NCBI GenBank assembly: GCA_017411435.1
Contig: JAFQQD010000071.1
Coordinates: 1-56,422 of the forward strand
Direction of reading: 5' to 3'
Origin: Clostridia bacterium
Lineage (GTDB): Bacteria; Bacillota; Clostridia; UMGS1883
DNA length: 56,422 bases
A program made the position numbers and the translations under genes. A model generated the notes under the pieces. That model was given only the letters and a program-made list of their open reading frames with translations, made no database searches and was not told the origin of the DNA. This document shows, one piece after another, positions 50,206 to 56,422 of this stretch (its first letter is position 1; every line of letters starts with the position of its first letter).

Positions 50206-52701
50206 TTATTTCGTTTCGAACCAACTACGCCCGACCTTTACATCTGCACGCAGAGGTACGGAAAGTTTTACTGCATTTTCCATTTCTTTTCTTAATATTG
50301 CAGCCACTTTCCGAGCATCCTTTTCGGGCACCTCGCAAATCAGTTCATCATGCACCTGAAGAATGAGCCGCGCCTCGGGACATTCTTCCGCAAGTGCTTT
50401 TTGAACCTTTACCATGGCAATTTTAATAATATCCGCTGCCGTACCCTGAATGGGGGCATTCATGGCAACTCTCTCGCCGAATGAACGGAGGTTGAAATTA
50501 CTGGCCGCAAGCTCGGGAATGTACCTTCTTCTGCCGAAAACAGTTGTGACAAACCCTGATTTCTTAGCCTCAGCAATAGTTTTTTCCATATATCCTTTTA
50601 CACCGCTGTAATGCGCAAAATAGCTTTCAATATATTCCTTTGCCTCCTTGCGCGTTATTTTAAGCTCGCCTGCAAGCGAGAATTCGCTCTGCCCGTAAAT
50701 TATACCGAAATTAACAGTCTTGGCACGCGAACGCATATCATCTGTTACAAGGAAATCAGGCACCTTGAACACCTGAGTAGCAGTTATCGTATGAATGTCC
50801 GCATCGGTGTTGAACGCCTGTTGCATAATCTTATCCTCTGCCATATGCGCAAGAACACGCAGTTCAATCTGCGAATAATCGGCACCGACTAAAAGATGCC
50901 CCTCTTTTGCAACGAACATTTTTCTTATTTCGCGACCTATCTCCGTACGCACGGGAATGTTTTGCAGATTCGGTTCGGTTGAGCTGATTCTGCCCGTTGC
51001 GGTAACTGTCTGATTGAGTGTGCTGCGGATTCTGCCCTCATCGTCAAGCAGGGGCAAAAATGCATCTGCATAGGTGGACTTCAGCTTTGCAAGATGGCGG
51101 TATTCGATAATTGAATCAATTATTTCGTGCTTGCCGCGCAGCTTTTCAAGTACGGATGAATCGGTGGAATATCCCGTCTTCGTTTTTTTCACTACGGGAA
51201 GTCCCATATCTTCAAAGAGAAGTTTTCCGAGCTGTTTGGGAGAATTTATATTTATCTCTCCGCCTGCCATAAAGTATATCATGCTCTCAAGCGCAGCAAT
51301 CCTCTCGCCAAGCATCTTGCCGAATTTTGCAAGCTCATCACGGTCAATCTTAAATCCTGAAACTTCCATATTATAAAGAACATCGGAAAGCGGAAGTTCA
51401 ATCTCATTAAGAAGTGAAAGCTGCCCTCTTTCTTCTAATATTGCCGTCTGCTTTTGGCAAAGAGACTTCATTGACACAACTGACGGAGAAAGGGAATATG
51501 AAACCAGAATCTCGTCAATGTTGTAGTCGCTTCTTGACGGGTCAATTATATATGCCGCAATCTCGCTGTCGTAAAAATCCCCTGCAAGGGAAATTCCCAT
51601 ATCAGAAAGCGTGTGACGCTCTTTTTTGTATCCGTGGGTGTATTTCTTTATGCTTGCATCTTCAAAAATTTCACGCAGCGCATAGGCATCTGCAATAAAT
51701 TCCTTTCCGCACGATGCAAAATGCACACCGTCTTCTTTTAATATAAAGGAAAATTCTTTTTCGCTTTTTACATTTTTAATAGCATCTTCGGTTGCGGTTA
51801 AAACTTCAATCTCTTCAAAAGCTTCTTTGGGGGCTGTGCAAAGCCTCTGCGAAATCTTCCTAAGCTCAAGCTCTTCTAATTTATTAAAGAGTATATCGTT
51901 ATTTGCTTCCTTGTATAAAGCGTCATCAATGGCAAATTCAATAGGAACATTTTTTTCGATAGTGCAGAGCTTATGACAAAGGTAAGCATCCTCTTTCCCT
52001 GCAAGAAGTTTTTCACGAGCTGCCTTTTTAATATGCTCGCTTTCAATGTCTTCGTAAATTTTGTCAAGTGAATGAAATCTTGCCAGAAGGTCAAACGCCG
52101 TCTTTTCGCCAATGCCTTTTACCCCGGGAATGTTGTCGGATGAGTCGCCCATCAGAGCTTTCACACTGATAAATTCTTCAGGAGTAACTCCGTACTTTTG
52201 GAATACGCCGTTCTCGTCAAGTTCTTCGGTAGTGGTTTGTCCCATGCGGGTTGTGGTCAGGAGCACACTTGTATTTTTGCTTGCAAGCTGTAAATCGTCC
52301 TTGTCACCTGTTACAATATAGCATCGGGTATTATTTTCATCACAAATCCTGCTGACAGTACCGATAATATCGTCAGCCTCATAACCCTCAAGCGAAAGCT
52401 GGAGGATATTCATTGCGGAAAGCACCTCTTTTAAGTGCGGCATCTGCTCAGCAAGGTCATCGGGCATACCTTTACGCTGTGCCTTGTATTGTTCGTACAT
52501 CTTATGGCGGAAGGTAGGAGCCTTAAGGTCAAATGCCACGCAGATATGACTCGGATTGTACTCTTCAATATATTTAAGCATAATATTCATAAATCCGTAA
52601 ATCGCGTTGGTGGGAATTCCCGTCTTTGTAGAAAGCGGTCTAACCCCGTAATACGCGCGGTTTACTATGCTGTTGCCGTCTATTATAATAAGATTTTTCA
52701 T
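50206..52701 (-). CDS. polA: DNA polymerase I
   Basis: 831 aa. Residues 1-290 form the 5'-3' exonuclease (IIDGNSIVNRAYYGV, ALMGDSSDNIPGVKGIGEKT). The middle domain (about 310-440) lacks the DxE motif of a working 3'-5' exonuclease, as in Taq and many Clostridia. The polymerase domain is intact: VGADYSQIELRVLAHMAED (motif A, about 607), SRAKTVNFGIIYGQSEFSLA (motif B, about 665) and LQVHDELICE (motif C, about 782). It fills gaps and removes RNA primers. First gene of polA-coaE-apbE. Confidence 0.97.
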   Translation of the reverse strand: MKNLIIIDGNSIVNRAYYGVRPLSTKTGIPTNAIYGFMNIMLKYIEEYNPSHICVAFDLKAPTFRHKMYEQYKAQRKGMPDDLAEQMPHLKEVLSAMNILQLSLEGYEADDIIGTVSRICDENNTRCYIVTGDKDDLQLASKNTSVLLTTTRMGQTTTEELDENGVFQKYGVTPEEFISVKALMGDSSDNIPGVKGIGEKTAFDLLARFHSLDKIYEDIESEHIKKAAREKLLAGKEDAYLCHKLCTIEKNVPIEFAIDDALYKEANNDILFNKLEELELRKISQRLCTAPKEAFEEIEVLTATEDAIKNVKSEKEFSFILKEDGVHFASCGKEFIADAYALREIFEDASIKKYTHGYKKERHTLSDMGISLAGDFYDSEIAAYIIDPSRSDYNIDEILVSYSLSPSVVSMKSLCQKQTAILEERGQLSLLNEIELPLSDVLYNMEVSGFKIDRDELAKFGKMLGERIAALESMIYFMAGGEININSPKQLGKLLFEDMGLPVVKKTKTGYSTDSSVLEKLRGKHEIIDSIIEYRHLAKLKSTYADAFLPLLDDEGRIRSTLNQTVTATGRISSTEPNLQNIPVRTEIGREIRKMFVAKEGHLLVGADYSQIELRVLAHMAEDKIMQQAFNTDADIHTITATQVFKVPDFLVTDDMRSRAKTVNFGIIYGQSEFSLAGELKITRKEAKEYIESYFAHYSGVKGYMEKTIAEAKKSGFVTTVFGRRRYIPELAASNFNLRSFGERVAMNAPIQGTAADIIKIAMVKVQKALAEECPEARLILQVHDELICEVPEKDARKVAAILRKEMENAVKLSVPLRADVKVGRSWFETK

Positions 52702-52820
52702 GCTAATTCCTCCGCATAAAACTTCATTTTATATTATACAATATTTACCCGAAAAAATCAAGCAAACTCCCCGATAACAATGAGCAAAAGAAAGAAATTT
52801 GAAAAAAATAAAAAAAATAC

Positions 52821-52849
52821 TTGCTTTTTTGGATTTTATCTGTTAGAAT
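52821..52849 (+). promoter_or_regulatory. rpmB promoter
   Basis: TTGCTT, 17-nt spacer, TAGAAT, about 58 bp before the rpmB ATG. Confidence 0.7.
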
Positions 52850-52907
52850 AACCTATGCACGAAAAAAAGTATGTAATTGTAAGAAATCTCTAAGGAGGGA
52901 AATAGAT

Positions 52908-53096
52908 ATGGCTAAATGTGATGTATGCGGTAAGGGTGTTACTTTTGGTATTAAGGTAAGCCACTCTCACAGAAGATCAAACCGTGCTTGGAAGCCCAAC
53001 ATCAAAACTGTAAAGGCTGTTGTTAACGGTTCTCCCAAGACAATCCATGTTTGCTCTCGTTGCTTGAGAAGCGGAAAAGTTGTAAGAGCTATCTGA
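52908..53096 (+). CDS. rpmB: Ribosomal protein bL28
   Basis: 62 aa from the ATG at 52908 (MAKCDVCGKGVTFGIKVSHS), with AAGGAGGG upstream; the longer frame begins within the promoter. CDVCGK and VCSRCLRSGKV supply a zinc site. SHRRSNRAWKPNIKTVKA is the L28 hallmark. A component of the 50S subunit, transcribed alone. Confidence 0.97.
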   Translation: MAKCDVCGKGVTFGIKVSHSHRRSNRAWKPNIKTVKAVVNGSPKTIHVCSRCLRSGKVVRAI

Positions 53097-53117
53097 TTTC
53101 TCTCGTATAAAATTGCA

Positions 53118-53158
53118 AATACAAAAATCCACTTGCATTCGCAAGTGGATTTTTTGTT
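53118..53158. terminator. Bidirectional terminator between rpmB and uraA
   Basis: Stem AAAAATCCACTTGC (53123-53136) with GCAAGTGGATTTTT (53141-53154) and an ATTC loop; T-rich on both strands. Confidence 0.9.
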
Positions 53159-53182
53159 GTTTGAATTCTCGTTGATTGTTGA

Positions 53183-54529
53183 TCAAACCTTGAAGTTAAC
53201 TGATGTATCGCCTTGTTGATCTGTGCCAAATTCATAATCCTTGCCGGGAAGAATTGCGTTAAGAATAATACCAACAAGTGCTGCTACTGCAAGACCTGAA
53301 AGGCTGATAGTAATTGAGCCAACGGGAATGTTGATTGCGCCTGCTGCAGAATACTTAATGCCAATAGAAAGAACAAGGATGAGTGCTGCAATGATAACAT
53401 TTCTTGAGTTTGTGAAGTCAACCTTGTTTTCGACAACATTTCTTACACCAACTGCAGAAATCATACCGTAAAGAACGAGTGAAACACCGCCTACTACGGG
53501 AGCGGGCATTGAGTTGATAAGTGCTGCAAACTTGGGAGAGAAGGAGAAGAGAATTGCAAAGTACGCTGCAAGGCGGATAACCTTGGGGTCATAAACCTTT
53601 GTAAGTGCAAGTACGCCTGTGTTCTCGCCGTATGTTGTGTTTGCAGGAGCACCGAAAAGTGCTGCAAGTGATGTTGCAAGACCGTCACCAAGAAGTGTTC
53701 TGTGAAGGCCGGGTTCTTCAATATAGTTCTTTTCAACAGTAGAACTGATTGCGCAAACATCGCCGATATGCTCGATGATTGTAGCAATAGCAATAGGAAC
53801 AATTGCCACAATTGATGTAATCACAACGGAAACATCAGCACCCTTGATAAGAGAGAATGCGGTATTTTCCCATACAACAGGAAGACCAATCCAAGCTGCT
53901 TCCTTAACTGCTGTGAAATCAACCTGCTTTGTAACTGCTGCTACTGCGTATGAAACAACAACGCCTAAAAGAATGGGAACAATCTTAACCATACCCTTGC
54001 CCCAGATGTTGCAGATGATAATTGTAAGAATAGCAACGATAGCAAGCCACCAGTTACCCATGCAGTTGTCAATAGCTGACTGTGAGAGAATAAGACCGAT
54101 TGCAATGATGATAGGACCTGTTACAATCGGGGGGAAGAAACGCATAACCTTCTTAGCACCGAATACCTTAAAGAGAATTGAAAGTATTACATAAAGAAGA
54201 CCTGCACATGCAACGCCTACGCCTGCATAAGCAGAGAAGTTTTCAAGGCCTGCATTCTTACAAATTTCTGCAATTGCGAAATAGCCGCCGAGGAATGCAA
54301 ATGATGAACCTAAGAATGCGGGAACTTTACCCTTTGTAAGAAGGTGGAACAAGAGGGTTCCAAGACCTGCAAAAAGAAGAGTTGCAGAAACGCTGAGACC
54401 TGTCAGAAGGGGTACAAGAACTGTTGCACCGAACATAGCAAACATATGCTGAAGTCCGAGAACAACCATTCTGCCGCCACCTAATTGACGAGCGTCATAA
54501 ATAGGACCTTCGATTTTTGTCTTTGCCAA
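53183..54529 (-). CDS. uraA: Uracil permease, NCS2 (UraA) family
   Basis: 448 aa from a TTG at 54529 (MAKTKIEGPIYDARQLGG), eight bases after AGGAG; the GTG at 54538 is part of that ribosome site. About 14 helices. LGLQHMFAMFGATVLVPLLT is the NCS2 opening. SSFAFLGGYFAI is helix 3. IATIIEHIGDVCAISSTVEK and FGAPANTTYGENTGVLALTK are the UraA-type substrate and proton-coupling blocks, favouring uracil over xanthine. It lies alone, with no pyr genes beside it. Confidence 0.94.
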   Translation of the reverse strand: MAKTKIEGPIYDARQLGGGRMVVLGLQHMFAMFGATVLVPLLTGLSVSATLLFAGLGTLLFHLLTKGKVPAFLGSSFAFLGGYFAIAEICKNAGLENFSAYAGVGVACAGLLYVILSILFKVFGAKKVMRFFPPIVTGPIIIAIGLILSQSAIDNCMGNWWLAIVAILTIIICNIWGKGMVKIVPILLGVVVSYAVAAVTKQVDFTAVKEAAWIGLPVVWENTAFSLIKGADVSVVITSIVAIVPIAIATIIEHIGDVCAISSTVEKNYIEEPGLHRTLLGDGLATSLAALFGAPANTTYGENTGVLALTKVYDPKVIRLAAYFAILFSFSPKFAALINSMPAPVVGGVSLVLYGMISAVGVRNVVENKVDFTNSRNVIIAALILVLSIGIKYSAAGAINIPVGSITISLSGLAVAALVGIILNAILPGKDYEFGTDQQGDTSVNFKV

Positions 54530-54557
54530 AACTATCACTCCTAATATTAAATTTTGT

Positions 54558-54577
54558 CACAAGCACCACCGCTTGTG
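54558..54577 (-). other. Small hairpin in the uraA leader
   Basis: CACAAGC (54558-54564) pairs with GCTTGTG (54571-54577). No T-run follows. It is too small to identify as a PyrR site or riboswitch. Confidence 0.35.
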
Positions 54578-54676
54578 CTTTATTATTTACATACTACCAT
54601 ATATTTGGTAATTTGTAAAGAAAAATGTCGCAATATATATTAGGAAAAAACAATTTTTCGAAAAATGAAAAAATAC

Positions 54677-54705
54677 TTGACAAAATCCTCTCTTCATTAT
54701 ATAAT
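54677..54705 (+). promoter_or_regulatory. rpsF-ssb-rpsR promoter
   Basis: TTGACA, 17-nt spacer, TATAAT, full consensus. Confidence 0.92.
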
Positions 54706-54711
54706 TACAAG

Positions 54712-54780
54712 GCATTTTTATGTAAAATGCTATCCTTGCTCCGAAAAAGTCCGGGGCCAAAGTCCAAAAGGAGGTGTAGA
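54712..54780 (+). promoter_or_regulatory. rpsF leader, candidate S6:S18-binding autoregulatory element
   Basis: The 70-nt leader holds GCTCCGAAAAAGTCCGGGG, then CCAAAGTCC and the AAAGGAGGTG ribosome site. rpsF leaders in Firmicutes often carry an RNA motif with a CCG bulge that binds the S6-S18 pair. Similarity here is by position and the CCG element only. Confidence 0.4.
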
Positions 54781-54782
54781 AA

Positions 54783-55079
54783 ATGGCTGAAATTATCAAC
54801 AAGTATGAAACCATTTTTGTTCTTGATGCTGCGCTTGAGGAGGAGAAGATTACTGCTCTTTCTGAAAAGTTCCAGAAGCTTATCGCTGATAATGCAACTG
54901 TTGAAAGCGTAGATGTATGGGGTAAGAGAAAGCTTGCTTATCCTATCGATTTCAAGACAGAAGGTTACTATGTTCTTGTGAACTTCGCATCAAATCCTGA
55001 ATTCCCCAAGGAACTTGAGAGAATTTACGGTATTACAGACGGTGTTATGCGTACTATCACAATCCGTAAGGAGGCGTAA
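54783..55079 (+). CDS. rpsF: Ribosomal protein bS6
   Basis: 98 aa. INKYETIFVLDAALEEEKIT starts the alpha/beta fold, VESVDVWGKRKLAYPIDFKT is the S6 hallmark, and ITDGVMRTITIRK ends it. It binds S18 in the 30S platform. AAAGGAGGTG precedes the ATG. First gene of the classic rpsF-ssb-rpsR operon. Confidence 0.97.
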   Translation: MAEIINKYETIFVLDAALEEEKITALSEKFQKLIADNATVESVDVWGKRKLAYPIDFKTEGYYVLVNFASNPEFPKELERIYGITDGVMRTITIRKEA

Positions 55080-55083
55080 AGAA

Positions 55084-55509
55084 ATGCTTAACAAAGTTAT
55101 TTTGATGGGCAGATTTACTCGCGACCCCGAACTTCGCAGCACACCGCAGGGAATCAGCACTTGCAGTTTCTCTATCGCGGTAGACCGCAACTTCGTTCGT
55201 CAGGGCGAAGAGCGTAAGGCAGATTTCATCAACTGCGTTGCATGGAGACAGACTGCGGAGTTTATTTCTAAATACTTCAGAAAAGGCAGCATGGTTGCCC
55301 TTGAAGGAAGTATTCAGACTCGTACCTGGGACGATCAGGACGGAAAGAAGCGTTATGCAACAGATGTTGTTGTAAGTCAGGTTTACTTTGCTGAAAGTAA
55401 GCGTGATTCACAGCCTGCAGGAGAAGAATCATTCTCACAGGTGTCTGACTTTGGTACGCTTCCCGAACCTATTTCTCCTATGGGTACAGATGATGATTTA
55501 CCATTCTAA
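55084..55509 (+). CDS. ssb: Single-stranded DNA-binding protein
   Basis: 141 aa from the ATG at 55084 (MLNKVILMGRFTRDPELRST), with AAGGAGG upstream overlapping the end of rpsF. The OB-fold contains CSFSIAVDRNF, DFINCVAWRQTAEFISKYFR and KGSMVALEGSIQTRTWDD. The C-terminal tip DDDLPF is the acidic contact for partner proteins. Co-transcribed with rpsF and rpsR. Confidence 0.97.
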   Translation: MLNKVILMGRFTRDPELRSTPQGISTCSFSIAVDRNFVRQGEERKADFINCVAWRQTAEFISKYFRKGSMVALEGSIQTRTWDDQDGKKRYATDVVVSQVYFAESKRDSQPAGEESFSQVSDFGTLPEPISPMGTDDDLPF

Positions 55510-55527
55510 GATTAGGAGGTTTTAGCC

Positions 55528-55779
55528 ATGATGGAAAAAGAAAAGACAGAAAGACCTTTCAGAGCAAGAAAAGCAAAGAAAAAGGTTTGCCAGTTCTGTG
55601 TTGATAAGGTTACTGATATCGACTATAAAGATGTAGCAAAGCTTCGCCGTTATGTTTCAGAGAGAGCAAAGATTCTTCCCAGAAGAATTACAGGCACATG
55701 TGCAAAGCATCAGCGTCAGCTGACAATCGCTATCAAGCGTGCTCGTCACATTGCACTTCTTCCTTTCTCTGCTGAATAA
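55528..55779 (+). CDS. rpsR: Ribosomal protein bS18
   Basis: 83 aa, AGGAGG eight bases before the first of two adjacent ATGs. [18 protein letters not shown] and [20 protein letters not shown] give the S18 core; the CxxC and later Cys/His point to a zinc-binding form. It pairs with S6 in the small subunit. Last gene of the operon. Confidence 0.97.
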   Translation: MMEKEKTERPFRARKAKKKVCQFCVDKVTDIDYKDVAKLRRYVSERAKILPRRITGTCAKHQRQLTIAIKRARHIALLPFSAE

Positions 55780-55802
55780 GTAGCCGAGCAAGTATAAAAA
55801 AA

Positions 55803-55842
55803 GCCCTTTTGGAATAGAAATATTCCGAAAGGGTGTTTTTTT
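55803..55842 (+). terminator. rpsF-ssb-rpsR terminator, overlapping the ribosome site of the next gene
   Basis: Stem 55803-55816 with 55821-55834 and a GAAA loop, then seven T. Its 3' arm carries AAAGGGTG, seven bases from the ATG at 55843. Confidence 0.85.
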
Positions 55843-56226
55843 ATGAAAAAATATTTGTTGCTTATTATTGTCTCGCTTGCAGTTGTTTTGCTTATCCGCA
55901 GTTATACTCCTGAAAACACCTCTGCATTTTCGCAGATAGTCAGGGAAATGGGCTATGACGATGTATCAGAAAAGCCCTACGAGGTTGTGGAATTTACTAT
56001 CCCCGAAACTTTTAATGCGGTCTATGAGCGCTACAACAATCTCTTAAAAGAAAGTGGATACGACCTCTCGCCGTACAAAGGGAAAAAGTGCAAACGCTAC
56101 ACTTATCTCATCCCCTCAGAAAATGCGCGTGCAAATATAATCGTATACGATGGAAAAATAATCGGCGGAGATATCTCAGGTATAACGATAGATGGAATTA
56201 TGCTTCCTATAAAAAGCAAAGGGTAG
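55843..56226 (+). CDS. Membrane-anchored DUF4830-like protein
   Basis: 127 aa. An N-terminal helix or signal (MKKYLLLIIVSLAVVLLIRS) is followed by a small external domain. VVEFTIPETFNAVYERYNNL, LSPYKGKKCKRYTYLIP and ANIIVYDGKIIGGDIS match my memory of DUF4830, a domain of unknown function in Clostridia. It starts right after the rpsR terminator and its only ribosome site is inside that hairpin. It has no visible promoter of its own and may depend on read-through. Confidence 0.78.
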   Translation: MKKYLLLIIVSLAVVLLIRSYTPENTSAFSQIVREMGYDDVSEKPYEVVEFTIPETFNAVYERYNNLLKESGYDLSPYKGKKCKRYTYLIPSENARANIIVYDGKIIGGDISGITIDGIMLPIKSKG

Positions 56227-56243
56227 ATTTTTGCCGAAATTTG

Positions 56244-56278
56244 TGATATAATAAAAACACATAAGAAAAACAGGAAGT
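56244..56278 (+). promoter_or_regulatory. Promoter and ribosome site left in front of the IS insertion
   Basis: TGATATAAT (extended -10, TATAAT at 56247-56252), then AGGAAG at 56272-56277. The insertion element begins within a few bases, so the gene they served lies beyond it or is lost. Confidence 0.55.
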
Positions 56279-56281
56279 GAT

Positions 56282-56422
56282 TGAACCGACCCCCAAAAGT
56301 TAGACCTAAAATCTAACGATTGGGAGGTCGGTTTTTTCATGGCAAAATATAGTTATGAATTTAAAATCAAAATTGTTCGAGCATACTTAAACGGCGAAGG
56401 AGGGTATATCTATCTTTCGAAA
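56282..56422 (+). mobile_element. Left end of an IS3-family (IS150-like) insertion sequence
   Basis: TGAACCGACCCCCAAAAGTT and the next bases TAGACC match the terminal repeat type of IS150-group elements. A hairpin follows (CCGACC…GGTCGG with GTTAGA/TCTAAC inside), then the start of orfA. The right end is outside the window. Confidence 0.85.
56339..56422 (+). CDS. IS3-family transposase OrfA, 5' part (cut by window edge)
   Basis: 28 codons are visible: MAKYSYEFKIKIVRAYLNGE followed by GGYIYLSK. This is the start of the helix-turn-helix of IS150-type OrfA (…YS.EFK..IV..YL.GE.…). The rest, and the overlapping OrfB integrase, are beyond the edge. No good ribosome site is seen; the upstream hairpin may limit translation of read-through transcripts. 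Confidence 0.85.
   Translation, partial: MAKYSYEFKIKIVRAYLNGEGGYIYLSK

Noticed and set aside
54540-54600. Riboswitch or PyrR attenuator in front of uraA
   Set aside because: The leader is short, with one 7-bp hairpin and no T-run or anti-terminator arrangement.

Overview
The window reads as a chromosomal segment of a low-GC, endospore-forming Firmicute of the class Clostridia, probably a gut-type Oscillospiraceae or Ruminococcaceae relative. The evidence is spoIVB and pdaA (sporulation), an SRP RNA of the large Bacillus/Clostridium type followed by dnaX-ybaB-recR, secDF with yajC and a TIGR04086-type protein, GTP-dependent PEPCK, pta-ackA, fhs, type III pantothenate kinase and ECF-type vitamin transport. 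Most of the window is core genome. Strong sigma-A style promoters with 17-bp spacers and clear intrinsic terminators delimit most transcription units. The species cannot be named from the sequence alone.

Layout: 1-2.2 kb holds the 3' tail of an unknown gene and a secreted sialate O-acetylesterase-like protein. 2.3-4.3 kb: spoIVB and pdaA. 4.4-8.9 kb: protein export block (secF, secD, a head-only SecD paralogue, TIGR04086 protein, yajC, small membrane protein). 9-10.3 kb: amino-acid permease. 10.4-13.6 kb: recR, ybaB, dnaX, SRP RNA. 13.7-18.3 kb: conserved hypothetical, pncB, rsmA, pckG. 18.3-18.9 kb: a repeat-rich gap. 18.9-21.4 kb: rlmH, walJ, murA. 21.5-26.4 kb: PocR/AraC regulator divergent from an S-layer-type NlpC-like protein and a NagB-like enzyme. 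26.4-32.2 kb: cardiolipin synthase, LRR surface protein, amidase, membrane protein, tmcAL. 32.3-35.5 kb: pta-ackA, yceD-rpmF, tRNA-Arg. 35.7-39.9 kb: Lrp regulator with Na+/alanine symporter, then an accessory stretch with a duplicated HTH locus, one copy decayed. 40-43.2 kb: guaB and fhs. 43.2-46.1 kb: a VanY/SH3 envelope cassette between two copies of a ~100-bp repeat. 46.1-48.1 kb: two ECF S components and coaX. 48.3-52.7 kb: rpsT, apbE, coaE, polA. 52.8-55.8 kb: rpmB, uraA, rpsF-ssb-rpsR. The right edge carries a DUF4830-like gene and the left end of an IS3-family element.

The most unusual material: (i) a SecD paralogue reduced to its N-terminal anchor and external head; (ii) the regulator/surface-protein/NagB-like unit, with tandem 19-bp direct repeats abutting the promoter, a second NlpC-like module without catalytic residues, and a NagB-like enzyme lacking the usual catalytic Asp; (iii) several interspersed repeat families: family A (GGGGACGGGGCAC core), family B (stem with a tandem G-A/G-A internal loop) and family C (pair flanking the VanY cassette); (iv) a duplicated HTH locus in which one copy is a pseudogene. 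No CRISPR array, rRNA operon or prophage was seen.
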